Assembly: GCF_014202115.1 (NCBI RefSeq) | Contig: NZ_JACHFW010000001.1 | Span: 186,001-250,000 of the forward strand | Source: Catenibacillus scindens | Lineage (GTDB): Bacteria > Bacillota > Clostridia > Lachnospirales > Lachnospiraceae | Direction: 5' to 3' | Length of the DNA: 64,000 nucleotides | Shown: piece by piece, positions 34,661 through 42,971 of the stretch | Layout: the number at the start of each line of letters is the position of its first letter | Numbering within the stretch: the first letter of the stretch is position 1 | Program-made: the position numbers and the translations under genes | The notes under the pieces: model-generated | What the model saw: only the letters and a program-made list of their open reading frames with translations | Database searches by the model: none | Told to the model about the DNA's origin: nothing

Positions 34661-35947
34661 TTACGCCTGCTCTAACAGTTTTTCTACGCTGACGAGTTTC
34701 ACGCATACAGTAAAAAGCTTAGCCGCCAGTTTTAACTCATCCAATGTGGGGAAAGACGGGGCAATACGGATATTGCTGTCGTGAGGGTCTTTTCCGTAAG
34801 GATAAGTAGCGCCGGCTCCTGTCATTACAACGCCGGCCTCCTTGGCCTTGGCCACAATAGCTTTGGCGCAGCCGTCCATAGAGTCGAAGGAGATGAAATA
34901 GCCGCCCTTTGGCTTAATCCAGGAACCGATCTCCAGACCGCCAAGTTCTGCCTCCAGAATATCAATGACTGCCTCAAATTTAGGTCTTAAAATAGCCGCG
35001 TGCTTTCTCATATGGGCATGGATGCCATCAATATCTTTGAAAAAGCGCACATGGCGGAGCTGGTTTAATTTATCGTGGCCGATAGTCTGGATAAATAACT
35101 GCTTTTTGATTTCTTCCAGGTTATTTTTAGATGTGGCAATGGCCGCGATGCCGGATCCTGGGAAGCTGATCTTGGATGTGGATGTAAACTTGTAAACCAT
35201 ATCCGGATTTCCTGCTTTTTCACACTCTTCAAGGATCTCAAGAACCACATCCTGGTCGTCATCATATAAATGATGAACAGAATATGCATTGTCCCAGAAA
35301 AGGCGGAAATCTTTGGCAGCCGGTTTTAAGCGGGCAAAACGGCGGACAGTCTCATCTGAGTAGGAAATCCCCTGTGGATTGGAGTATTTGGGAACACACC
35401 AGATTCCCTTAACGGCGGGATCCTCAGACACATACTTTTCCACCAGATCCATATCCGGCCCTTCCATGGTCATAGGAATATTGATCATCTCAATACCGAA
35501 AAATTCTGTAATGGCAAAATGACGGTCGTATCCGGGCACCGGACATAAAAACTTTACTTTGTCCAGCTTGCCCCACGGCGTGGAACCTAAGACACCATGG
35601 GTCATGGCGCGGGCAACAGTGTCATACATCACGTTCAGGCTGGAGTTTCCGTAAATAATAATCTTATCCGCATCCACCTCGCACATAGCCCCCAAAAGCT
35701 CTTTCGCCTCAGGAATACCGTCCAGAACACCATAGTTGCGGCAATCCACCCCTGTGGAACATCTCAGGTCATCATGGCTGCTTAATATATCCATCATTTC
35801 CATAGACAGGTCAAGCTGTTCTTCACTTGGCTTTCCTCTGGACATATCCAGTTTTAACCCCTGAGCTTTAAAATCATTATACTCTTTTTCCAGTTCAGAT
35901 TTTAATGTCTCAAGTTCTTCTTTACTCATGGATTTATACGACTTCAT
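34661..35947 (-). CDS. aspartate aminotransferase-type PLP enzyme (subgroup Ic, PF12897-like)
   Basis: This fold-type I aminotransferase interconverts aspartate and oxaloacetate with 2-oxoglutarate and glutamate. The N-terminus LKLDMSRGKPSEEQLDLS is characteristic of the 1c subgroup seen in Clostridia and Actinobacteria. Other motifs are NYGVLDGIPEAK, IYGNSSLNVMYD, WCVPKYSNPQG, LFWDNAYSVHHL and the PLP lysine in TSTSKISFPGSG. It is 428 residues. The start MKSYKSM is at 35945-35947 with a weak GGGCGGG about 10 bases upstream; MSKEEL six codons later is possible. Monocistronic, with its own promoter and shared terminator. Confidence 0.92.
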   Translation of the reverse strand: MKSYKSMSKEELETLKSELEKEYNDFKAQGLKLDMSRGKPSEEQLDLSMEMMDILSSHDDLRCSTGVDCRNYGVLDGIPEAKELLGAMCEVDADKIIIYGNSSLNVMYDTVARAMTHGVLGSTPWGKLDKVKFLCPVPGYDRHFAITEFFGIEMINIPMTMEGPDMDLVEKYVSEDPAVKGIWCVPKYSNPQGISYSDETVRRFARLKPAAKDFRLFWDNAYSVHHLYDDDQDVVLEILEECEKAGNPDMVYKFTSTSKISFPGSGIAAIATSKNNLEEIKKQLFIQTIGHDKLNQLRHVRFFKDIDGIHAHMRKHAAILRPKFEAVIDILEAELGGLEIGSWIKPKGGYFISFDSMDGCAKAIVAKAKEAGVVMTGAGATYPYGKDPHDSNIRIAPSFPTLDELKLAAKLFTVCVKLVSVEKLLEQA

Positions 35948-35997
35948 TGTGTCAAATCCCGCCCTTTCTTTTTACTTTCTTTTTTCATTTAGTGCTT

Positions 35998-36026
35998 ATT
36001 ATACACTAAAAAAAATGGGGTTTCAA
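35998..36026 (-). promoter_or_regulatory. promoter of aspartate aminotransferase gene
   Basis: TTGAAA at 36021-36026 and TATAAT at 35998-36003 on the minus strand with a 17-base spacer. The rest of the gap up to the rnf terminator (36027-36236) is AT-rich; I recognise nothing else in it except a short CAATTGGCAAATTG repeat next to the -35. Confidence 0.75.
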
Positions 36027-36236
36027 TTGGCAAATTGCCTATTTTTGCAATTGTTTGACGTAAAAATGTCATTTTCTCCCATAAAAATCCGAATTTTTCC
36101 AGACAAACCCTTTAAATTTTGCAAGTACAGGTTCGGCTCGTTCATATCATTAATTTCCCGTACGAAAAAGAAAAAATTTCTTCTTCTATCCTCCAAATGC
36201 GAGCCACTGGCACACAGTGTTCCGCCGGGCGCACTC

Positions 36237-36282
36237 AAAAAGGGAGGACGGATTTTTATGGAAACATAAATCCGCCCTCCCT
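36237..36282 (-). terminator. terminator of the rnf operon
   Basis: Long stem (AGGGAGGGCGGATTTATG with its near complement, about 18 bp, 36241-36282) followed by TTTTTG on the minus strand, 28 bases after the rnfB stop. Confidence 0.9.
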
Positions 36283-36309
36283 GCTTTAAAGCCAGACAGG
36301 TTCTTTGTA

Positions 36310-37083
36310 TCAGCAAATCGCTTTTACCGGGCATACGCCGGCACATTGACCGCAGCCTGTACATTTATCATAGTCGATAGCGGCATGGTTATTCTCTACT
36401 GTGATGGCCTGCTCAGGGCAGGTCTTTACACATTTCATACAGCCAATACAGCCGCTTTTGCAGATCTTCCGGGTCAAGGCCCCTTTGTCCCGATTCACGC
36501 ACATGACATGGTGGGGCGCTTTTGCCGGGACAATAGCAATAACCCCTTTAGGACAGACTTTGGCACAGAGGCCGCAGCCCACGCACAGGTCCGGATTGAC
36601 AACTGCCGCACCGCTGCAAAGGGAAATGGCATTTTCAGGGCAGGCGGCTATACAGTCGCCGTAGCCCAGGCACCCAAAGGCGCAGGCGCTGTCGCCGCCG
36701 TACATCATAGAAACGGCCTGGCATGTATTTACACCGTCATAATCTGTCTTTTTAGACACATTACCGCTATGGCCGGCACACCGCACCAGAGCCACCTTCT
36801 TTTCCACATTTCCCGCCGTTTTTCCAAGGATGGCGGCACATTCATTAGCCACGTCTTCCCCTCCGGGGGAACACAGGCCAATCTCGGCAGACCCTTCGGC
36901 GAGGGCTTTGGCATACCCGTCACAACCGGAAAATCCACAGGCGCCGCAGTTGGCTCCCGGAAGAGCCGCCCGAACAGCTTCCTGTTTTTCATCCACAGGC
37001 ACAGCAAAGACAATGGAGGCCACCGACAAGATCAGACCGGCCACAAGACCGATTATTACTACAATGACTACACCAGTGATCAT
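36310..37083 (-). CDS. rnfB: Rnf complex subunit B (iron-sulfur electron carrier)
   Basis: RnfB passes electrons from reduced ferredoxin into the membrane-bound ferredoxin:NAD oxidoreductase. It has an N-terminal membrane helix, then the RnfB 4Fe-4S motif CGACGFSGCDGYA with a later CSPGG Cys, and several ferredoxin-type CxxCxxCxxxC clusters: CLGYGDCIAACP, CVGCGLCAKVCP, CIGCMKCVKTCP and CTGCGQCAGVCP. Total length is 257 residues. It is the last gene of rnfCDGEAB, the usual position in Clostridia. Confidence 0.96.
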   Translation of the reverse strand: MITGVVIVVIIGLVAGLILSVASIVFAVPVDEKQEAVRAALPGANCGACGFSGCDGYAKALAEGSAEIGLCSPGGEDVANECAAILGKTAGNVEKKVALVRCAGHSGNVSKKTDYDGVNTCQAVSMMYGGDSACAFGCLGYGDCIAACPENAISLCSGAAVVNPDLCVGCGLCAKVCPKGVIAIVPAKAPHHVMCVNRDKGALTRKICKSGCIGCMKCVKTCPEQAITVENNHAAIDYDKCTGCGQCAGVCPVKAIC

Positions 37084-37095
37084 CTTCTCGCCCCC

Positions 37096-37716
37096 TTACG
37101 CAAATAATCCGTCCACCAGCCCCTGAAAACCAAGGAAGGAGATGGATACTAATGACGCGGATACAAGGGTAATAGGGAGACCCTGAAGAGATTTGGGGAT
37201 ATCACTGTGTTCGATGCGCCCCCGCACTCCGGCAAACAGCACCATGGCCAGCATAAATCCCAGACCGCCGCCCAGACTGTTGACCATAGACTGGACAAAA
37301 CCGTAGGGTACCGATGTATAACCGTTGGTAAAGTTAAGGATCGTTACGCCAAGCACCGCGCAGTTGGTTGTGATCAAAGGCAGGTAAACGCCCAGTGCCT
37401 TGTAAAGACTTACCATATATTTTTTCAGGATGATCTCCACAAACTGTACCAAAGCGGCAATAACGAGGATAAACACAATGGTCTGAAGATAGTCCAGATC
37501 ATTAGGTGTCAGTAAAAATACCTGGATAGGCCAGGTCACCGCTGTGGCAATCAGCATGACAAAAATAACAGCGGCACTCATCCCCACGGCTGTATCCAGC
37601 TTTTTGGAAACGCCGAGGAAGGGACATATCCCAAGGAACTGGGATAAAATAAAATTATTGGTCAAAATGGCAGCCAAAAGAATGGACACCAGATTTGTAA
37701 CCCAGCTTACTTCCAT
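37096..37716 (-). CDS. rnfA: Rnf complex subunit A (membrane)
   Basis: This 206-residue integral membrane subunit has six predicted helices and the signatures NNFILSQFLGICPFLG and LITTNCAVLG. It contributes, together with RnfE, to the antiparallel membrane core that carries a 2Fe-2S cluster through conserved Cys residues (the FLGICPFLG and TTNCAVLG Cys). Translation is coupled to rnfE: the rnfE stop and rnfA start share base 37716. Confidence 0.96.
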   Translation of the reverse strand: MEVSWVTNLVSILLAAILTNNFILSQFLGICPFLGVSKKLDTAVGMSAAVIFVMLIATAVTWPIQVFLLTPNDLDYLQTIVFILVIAALVQFVEIILKKYMVSLYKALGVYLPLITTNCAVLGVTILNFTNGYTSVPYGFVQSMVNSLGGGLGFMLAMVLFAGVRGRIEHSDIPKSLQGLPITLVSASLVSISFLGFQGLVDGLFA

Positions 37717-38405
37717 TATTCACAACCTCCTTTTGCTGCTTTAGAGCAGCTCTGGGCTCCGGGACAGGCCCCGCAGCCGAGTTTTGCCGGCGGCTTGCCC
37801 TTGCGCTCCGCCAGTTTATTGGCCAGAGCCACCAGCATACCGAAAACAAAGAAGCCTCCCGGCGGCAAAATCAGGATCAGTATGGGTTGGATCACTGAGC
37901 CATTATTGATCACCATGCCAAACCAAGTGCCATTGCCCAGGATTTCCCGGATGCTGCCCATAAGCAGCAAAGTCACTGTAAAGCCGATACCCATGCCCAG
38001 CCCGTCAAGAATAGAAGGCAGGACTTTATTTTTGCTGGCAAAGCTCTCCGCCCGGCCAAGGATGATACAGTTGACGACGATCAGAGGCAGGTAAATGCCC
38101 AGAGCGTCATTGATAGATGGCAAAAATGCCTGGACAAGCATCTGTATCAGTGTCACAAAAGCGGCAATGATGGTAATAAATGCAGGGATACGCACTTTAT
38201 CCGGTATCACCTTGCGCAACATGGAGATGACCGCGTTGGAGCAGACAAGCACTATAGTAGCTGCCACACCCATGCCGATGGCATTGGACGCCATCGTTGT
38301 AATGGCAAGTGTGGGACATGTGCCGATGACCAGGCGCAGCACAGGATTTTCCTTAATAATACCTGCAGTAAATACCTGTCCGAGAGTTTTTTCTTTTTTA
38401 GCCAT
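37716..38405 (-). CDS. rnfE: Rnf complex subunit E (membrane)
   Basis: This homologue of RnfA has 229 residues and six helices, with the signatures NPVLRLVIGTCPTLAITT and LIVVNCIILGRAESFA. The C-terminal extension is Cys-rich (GCGACPGAQSCSKAAKGGC) and unusual-looking, possibly a metal-binding tail; it is seen in some clostridial RnfE. It sits between rnfG and rnfA and overlaps both by one base. Confidence 0.95.
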   Translation of the reverse strand: MAKKEKTLGQVFTAGIIKENPVLRLVIGTCPTLAITTMASNAIGMGVAATIVLVCSNAVISMLRKVIPDKVRIPAFITIIAAFVTLIQMLVQAFLPSINDALGIYLPLIVVNCIILGRAESFASKNKVLPSILDGLGMGIGFTVTLLLMGSIREILGNGTWFGMVINNGSVIQPILILILPPGGFFVFGMLVALANKLAERKGKPPAKLGCGACPGAQSCSKAAKGGCE

Positions 38406-38968
38406 CAGTCTCCACCTCCTGTTAATGTGTTATAAAGCTGGATAGCCTGATTCACAGAGTTGGTCACCGCATTGGACGTGATGGTTGCCCCGGAAATAGC
38501 GTCGATCTCATTATCCGCTGACGCTCCCTGCTTTGTCACCACAAACTCTTCCTCCGGAATCGCCTTAATATACTGATCAGTAAAGGAGGCATCCAGGGCT
38601 TTCTGCCCCAAACCTGGCGTCTCATCCTGCTCAGTGATCTTTACGCCGGCCACCGCCCCGTCGGTAGTAATACCGGTCATAACAACTACAGGACCGCCAT
38701 AGCCTTTAAACTGGGTGGAAAAAACGTAGCCTGCTCCGTTTTGGGCCGTCCAGTATGTATATTCAGTCCCGTCCAACTCAATGGTCTGACCATCGTCAAA
38801 CCCGTCGGCCTGGGGCAGCACTTCCTGCCGGGACTGATTGTCCGCAGCAATCTGCTGCTGGCGGATCGGTTCTTTTGTAATACTGTTTGTCACTACCAGA
38901 AGGCCGCTTGTCACCACTGTAATGATCACAAGGACCAGGGTAGGCATGATAATTTCTTTCACTTTCAT
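38405..38968 (-). CDS. rnfG: Rnf complex subunit G (covalent FMN, membrane anchored)
   Basis: RnfG holds FMN covalently through a Thr of the SGATITSNAV motif (residues about 157-166), attached by the flavin transferase ApbE (not seen here). It has one N-terminal membrane helix (LVLVIITVVTSGLLVV) and an extracytoplasmic FMN-binding domain, 187 residues in all. The start overlaps the end of rnfD by 4 bases. Confidence 0.95.
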   Translation of the reverse strand: MKVKEIIMPTLVLVIITVVTSGLLVVTNSITKEPIRQQQIAADNQSRQEVLPQADGFDDGQTIELDGTEYTYWTAQNGAGYVFSTQFKGYGGPVVVMTGITTDGAVAGVKITEQDETPGLGQKALDASFTDQYIKAIPEEEFVVTKQGASADNEIDAISGATITSNAVTNSVNQAIQLYNTLTGGGD

Positions 38969-39915
38969 GATTTTGGCGCCTCCTTCCGTATACCGAAGGC
39001 TTTGGGCGCTGTCAGAGATTCAATATGAGGCGTAAGGATGTTCATAATAATAATCGAGAACGATACCCCTTCCGGCAGAGATCCGAATACGCGGATCATC
39101 ACCGTAATAATGGCGCAGCCGACAGCGTAGATCACTTTTCCCTTATTGGTCAGCGGGCTTGTCACATAATCTGTAGCCATGAAAATAGCGCCTAAAAACA
39201 GGCCGCCGCTTAAAATCTGAGTCAGAGGGTCCTGTCCCAGGATGGCCGAAAAAATGGCCACAACACCGATATACACTACCGGTATAATGGGAGAGATCAC
39301 CCGGCGCACTACCAGATAGACACCGCCGATGAGCAGAGCTAAAATACATGTCTCCCCAAGGCAGCCGCCTCTAAGTCCAAGAAAAAGATCCAGGTAATCC
39401 GGAATCTGATCCGTCGTCCCGGCAGCCGTCAGGGCCAGAGGGGTGGCTGTAGTCACCGCGTCAGCGCCTCTCCATGACATAGGCGCCAGCCATGTAGTCA
39501 TTGCGGTCGGGAAAGATGTCATTAAAATAATACGGGCTGCCAGAGCCGGGTTAACAAAGTTCTGTCCCAGGCCGCCGAACATCTGCTTAACGACAACAAT
39601 GGCGATAATACCGCCCAGCACAGCGATCCATATGGGAATCCCTGATGGAAGATTGAAAGATAGAAGCATTCCTGTGACAATGGCGCTTAAATCCCCCACA
39701 GTATTATCCCGCTTCATCACTTTACGGCTGATATATTCGGCGAGAACACAGGCCGCCACTGTAGCGCACGTCACCACAATGGTTCTTGGCCCGAAAATGA
39801 TCACCGAAGCGATCCACGCCGGGATCAGGGCGATAATCACATCCAGCATAATATTTCTTGTTTTTGTCACGCCCCGTATATGGGGAGATGAGGAAACGAT
39901 TAATTTACGATCCAT
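38965..39915 (-). CDS. rnfD: Rnf complex subunit D (membrane, covalent FMN)
   Basis: This 316-residue polytopic subunit of the NqrB/RnfD family has about nine to ten helices. The FMN-attachment Thr lies in the ADAVTTATPLAL segment, and the early SSSPHIRGVTKTRNIMLDV is a family signature. It is part of the ion-translocating channel of the complex and follows rnfC by 8 bases. Confidence 0.95.
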   Translation of the reverse strand: MDRKLIVSSSPHIRGVTKTRNIMLDVIIALIPAWIASVIIFGPRTIVVTCATVAACVLAEYISRKVMKRDNTVGDLSAIVTGMLLSFNLPSGIPIWIAVLGGIIAIVVVKQMFGGLGQNFVNPALAARIILMTSFPTAMTTWLAPMSWRGADAVTTATPLALTAAGTTDQIPDYLDLFLGLRGGCLGETCILALLIGGVYLVVRRVISPIIPVVYIGVVAIFSAILGQDPLTQILSGGLFLGAIFMATDYVTSPLTNKGKVIYAVGCAIITVMIRVFGSLPEGVSFSIIIMNILTPHIESLTAPKAFGIRKEAPKS

Positions 39916-39923
39916 GACTGCAC

Positions 39924-41270
39924 CTACTTTCCGAGATTCCTAAGAATCATTTTTCCCACACGTATGGACTGAACCAGCCTGCGGTTCGCCGGACATACAT
40001 AGGCGCAGCAGCCGCATTCCATACATACGTTGACATTATATTTTTTCAGCTCATCGGGCCGGTTATGAAGGCTCGCCTGCTCCAGTTTTGTGGGCATAAG
40101 GTTCATGGGACAGGCGTTGACACAGCGGCCGCACCGGATACATGCCCCAGGCTCATAGCTTTTTGCCTCCGCCGCGTTAAAGGCCAGGATCGCGTTGTTC
40201 TGCTTCATCACCGGCATCTCATCGCTGGCCAGAGCGGTTCCCATCATAGGGCCTCCATAGAGGATCTTTGCCGGTTCCTCCTTGTATCCGCCGCAAAAGG
40301 CGATCACGTCTTTCACCAGAGTGCCGATAGGCACCCGGACATTTCTAGGCTGGCTCACCGCCGACCCGTCCACAGTCAGCCTTTTGCTCACTAGAGGCAT
40401 ACCTGTCTTGAGATATCGTGCCAGTGTGGCCACAGAGGCTACATTCATTACCACAACTCCTACATCTGCCGGAAGCTTTCCCGGAGGCACTCTCCGTCCG
40501 GTACACTGATCAATAATCACTTTCTCAGCGCCCTGCGGATAACGTGACGGCAATACCTTTACTTGGACTATATCACCGTGGGCATCATCCTTTGACGCGA
40601 TATTTTCCATAATGCGTATCGCTTCCGGCTTATTGTCCTCAATGGCAATATAAGCCATTTTAACGCCAAGCAGCTCGCTGACTGTGTAGACGCCGGACAA
40701 AATGTCCCAGGAATTTTCAATAATTTCCCGCACATCAGACGTTATGTAAGGCTCACACTCCGCCCCATTAATGATCAATGTGTCGATTTTAGATTCCGAC
40801 GACGGATTTAACTTGACATGGGTTGGAAAACCTGCTCCTCCAAGCCCCACAAGCCCGGAATCACGGACCGCTTTGATCAGATCCTCCCGGTTGTTCACTA
40901 CCGGCGGTTTAATCCCCGGATCCGGGGTCTGCTTTCCGTCGGTTTCAATGACTACCGTCTGAGCCGAGGCTCCGGAAGGCATTAAAAGAGTGTCAATCTT
41001 CACCACTTTTCCGGAAACACTGGAATGGATGGGGGCGCTGACATACTTGTCGCTGTCGCCGATGAGCTGACCTACAAAAACCTGGTCTCCGGCCTTAACC
41101 ACAGGCACACAGGGAGCCCCTATATGCTGCTGCATACATATGCTTACAGTTGCAGGCACCGGCATATCCACAGTCTCACAGTCGGTGGTATGCTTTCTGT
41201 GAGGTACAGGCGCTCCCGGACTTTTGACAATGCCAAGCTTCCCAAGGAATCCGTTTGAATAACCTGCCAT
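39924..41270 (-). CDS. rnfC: Rnf complex subunit C (NADH-binding, iron-sulfur)
   Basis: RnfC is the peripheral subunit where NAD is reduced. Features in order are an N-terminal barrel-like region (GAPVPHRKHT), the Rossmann-type GLGGAGFPTHVKL, the SLBB-like region, and two 4Fe-4S motifs, CIRCGRCVNACP and CMECGCCAYVCP. The frame stays open another 60 codons upstream through the leader. The ATG at 41268-41270 has a good SD (GAGGAGG, 6 bases) and gives the family length (448 residues) and a normal N-terminus. It is the first gene of the operon. Confidence 0.95.
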   Translation of the reverse strand: MAGYSNGFLGKLGIVKSPGAPVPHRKHTTDCETVDMPVPATVSICMQQHIGAPCVPVVKAGDQVFVGQLIGDSDKYVSAPIHSSVSGKVVKIDTLLMPSGASAQTVVIETDGKQTPDPGIKPPVVNNREDLIKAVRDSGLVGLGGAGFPTHVKLNPSSESKIDTLIINGAECEPYITSDVREIIENSWDILSGVYTVSELLGVKMAYIAIEDNKPEAIRIMENIASKDDAHGDIVQVKVLPSRYPQGAEKVIIDQCTGRRVPPGKLPADVGVVVMNVASVATLARYLKTGMPLVSKRLTVDGSAVSQPRNVRVPIGTLVKDVIAFCGGYKEEPAKILYGGPMMGTALASDEMPVMKQNNAILAFNAAEAKSYEPGACIRCGRCVNACPMNLMPTKLEQASLHNRPDELKKYNVNVCMECGCCAYVCPANRRLVQSIRVGKMILRNLGK

Positions 41271-41403
41271 ATTCATCCTCCTCATCAAATACATATTATG
41301 AGTTGCCCACAAATGGGCATGAGACACGGATTGCTCCACAAAGGCATAAATTTTCATGCAAGCATGACAATTATGACCTTTTGTCCTTTGTCTCATCATA
41401 TTC
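41271..41403 (-). promoter_or_regulatory. structured 5' leader RNA of the rnf operon (candidate riboswitch)
   Basis: The 133-base leader begins with a long-range stem, GATGAGAC (about 41390-41397) with GTCTCAT (41319-41325). It continues into AAAGG / CCTTT, leaving an asymmetric bulge GTGGAGCAATCCGT, and encloses a CATGC-TT-GCATG hairpin. A GCCCA-TTTG-TGGGC hairpin (41305-41318) follows, then CTCAT...ATGAG, whose right arm touches the GAGG SD. This fits a ligand- or protein-sensing element controlling translation through SD access. No named class is recognised. A sodium-sensing element would make sense for an ion pump but is only a guess. Confidence 0.55.
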
Positions 41404-41409
41404 TTTATC

Positions 41410-41438
41410 ATTTTACATGAATCTTTAAAGTATGTAAA
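41410..41438 (-). promoter_or_regulatory. promoter of the rnf operon
   Basis: TTTACA at 41433-41438 and TAAAAT at 41410-41415 on the minus strand with a 17-base spacer, starting transcription about 41403. Confidence 0.78.
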
Positions 41439-41464
41439 CTGAAAAACCAATAAAACTTTACCCT

Positions 41465-41600
41465 GACGTAACAGTACAGCGTAGGCACAGGCTGAACTGT
41501 TTTACACCTTGATGCATGACTACCGCACAAGCGGGTATACTATGCACAGGAGGCCGCTTCACCAACACGTCCTTGCTGGGGCGACTTCTTTAAAATAGAA
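41465..41600. repeat. intergenic repeat element between cdaR-like gene and rnf promoter
   Basis: An interrupted inverted repeat AACAGT-CAGC / GCTG-ACTGTT (41470-41500) shares its ends with the larger element at 57871-58035. Next to it, GCGGGTATACTATGC (about 41531-41545) resembles TATACTATGCCCGCGG near 30982-30997. No coding potential is seen. It is probably a degraded dispersed element. Confidence 0.4.
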
Positions 41601-41629
41601 AAGGATGCCGGACAAAATCACGGCATCCT
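41597..41629 (-). terminator. terminator of the CdaR-like regulator gene
   Basis: A perfect 8-bp stem GGATGCCG / CGGCATCC (41603-41628) with TTTTCTATTTT on the minus strand and TTATTT on the plus strand. Confidence 0.82.
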
Positions 41630-41712
41630 TATTTCAGTGATACGCCCGTCAAGTGCCTGCCGCGCTTGGTCAAACAAGTCTTCTCTCCGCTGCAGTCAGC
41701 CCAAGCGCTGAA

Positions 41713-42801
41713 TCAAAATGAATTGCTCTCCACAAAATTCATGTATTTCACAACCATCAACGCAATCTCAAAAGTAATGGCATCCTCAAACACTCTCAAA
41801 TCCAGACCTGTGGCTTTGTGTACCTTATCCAGACGGTAGACGAGAGTATTCCGGTGGATATAAAGCTGCCGGGCAGTCTCGGAAACGTTCAGACTGTTCT
41901 CGAAAAATTTATTGATAGTCAGCAGAGTTTCCTCGTCGAACTGATCCGGAGTCACATCGGGGAATATCTCGTCAATAAACATTCGGCACAGCGGTACAGG
42001 GAGCTGATAGATCAGGCGGCCGATACCGAGACGGTTATAGGCGATAATATGCCGCTCGCTGTAAAAAATCTTGCCTACATCCAGAGCCACTTTTGCCTCC
42101 TTATATGATCGGGACACATCTTTAATAGAGTCCACAATGGTGCCGTAGGCAATATAAGCGTTAGTCATCGCCTCAGAGTTGAGCATATCCAGGATCATGC
42201 GGGCCGTATTGCGCAGATCATCGTACTCCTCTTTATCTTTCAGTTCTTTTACTAAAATAATGCTGTCTTCATCCACCGCTGTGATAAAATCCTTATTTCT
42301 CCCGGCAAAGAGACTCTTAACGATCTCCAGTGTATTATTATCCCGGTCTCTGGGCGTCTCAATGACGAAAACGACCCGGCGGGCCTCAATATCTATGCGG
42401 AGCTTCTTGGCTTTGTTATAAACATCCACAAGAAGCATGTTGTCCAAAAGGACATTTTTGATAAAATTTTCCTTATCAAATTTCTCTTTGTATGCGGACA
42501 TCAGACTCTGAATCTGAAAAGCCACCAATTTTCCAATAGTGTAAATACCATCGTTGTCTCCGCGGATCAGCATAATATATTCCAACTGACCTCCGTCAAA
42601 GATCTTAAAATACTGATACCCCTGGACCACCTGGATCTCAGCCGGGGACTGAACAAAGGTCAGAACACTTTCTTTATACTCCTCAACTGTACTTGTGGTA
42701 GATGCAATAATGTTAGCATCGGTGTCCATCACACATAAATCGGTGCGGGTAATCGCTTTTACCCCGTCAATTGTACTTTGAAGCATCTGGTTGTATGCCA
42801 T
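41713..42801 (-). CDS. CdaR/PucR-family transcriptional regulator
   Basis: This 362-residue protein has an N-terminal sensory region of the sugar-diacid-recognition type (about 1-130), a central GGDEF-like CdaR domain (about 140-260) and a C-terminal PucR-type helix-turn-helix. That helix-turn-helix reads FFENSLNVSETARQLYIHRN followed by TLVYRLDKVHKATGLDLR (about 300-345). Such proteins usually activate carbohydrate-acid or purine genes; the effector and targets cannot be read here. The adjacent upstream gene is the MsmX-type ATPase, consistent with a carbohydrate link. Its own promoter region is short (42802-42906). Confidence 0.88.
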   Translation of the reverse strand: MAYNQMLQSTIDGVKAITRTDLCVMDTDANIIASTTSTVEEYKESVLTFVQSPAEIQVVQGYQYFKIFDGGQLEYIMLIRGDNDGIYTIGKLVAFQIQSLMSAYKEKFDKENFIKNVLLDNMLLVDVYNKAKKLRIDIEARRVVFVIETPRDRDNNTLEIVKSLFAGRNKDFITAVDEDSIILVKELKDKEEYDDLRNTARMILDMLNSEAMTNAYIAYGTIVDSIKDVSRSYKEAKVALDVGKIFYSERHIIAYNRLGIGRLIYQLPVPLCRMFIDEIFPDVTPDQFDEETLLTINKFFENSLNVSETARQLYIHRNTLVYRLDKVHKATGLDLRVFEDAITFEIALMVVKYMNFVESNSF

Positions 42802-42906
42802 CTTACCACTCCATTCCTAAACTTCTATGCCGCGGACTATGCGGCAGATCTACACATGAAAGCAACGTCTCAAAGTGCCGGACTGTAATTATTTTACCAC
42901 AGGAGC

Positions 42907-42941
42907 AAAAAAAAGGGAAATACATTTTTTATGTATTTCCC
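42907..42941 (-). terminator. terminator of the MsmX/UgpC-type ATPase gene
   Basis: A perfect 11-bp stem GGGAAATACAT / ATGTATTTCCC followed by eight T residues on the minus strand. Confidence 0.92.
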
Positions 42942-42971
42942 TTGGGTTTTAATAACAGTTTAGATAATCAA

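Noticed and set aside
41271-41450. In-frame 60-codon N-terminal extension of RnfC
   Set aside because: The extension coincides with the structured leader and spans the promoter -10. The internal ATG has a proper SD and gives the normal family N-terminus.
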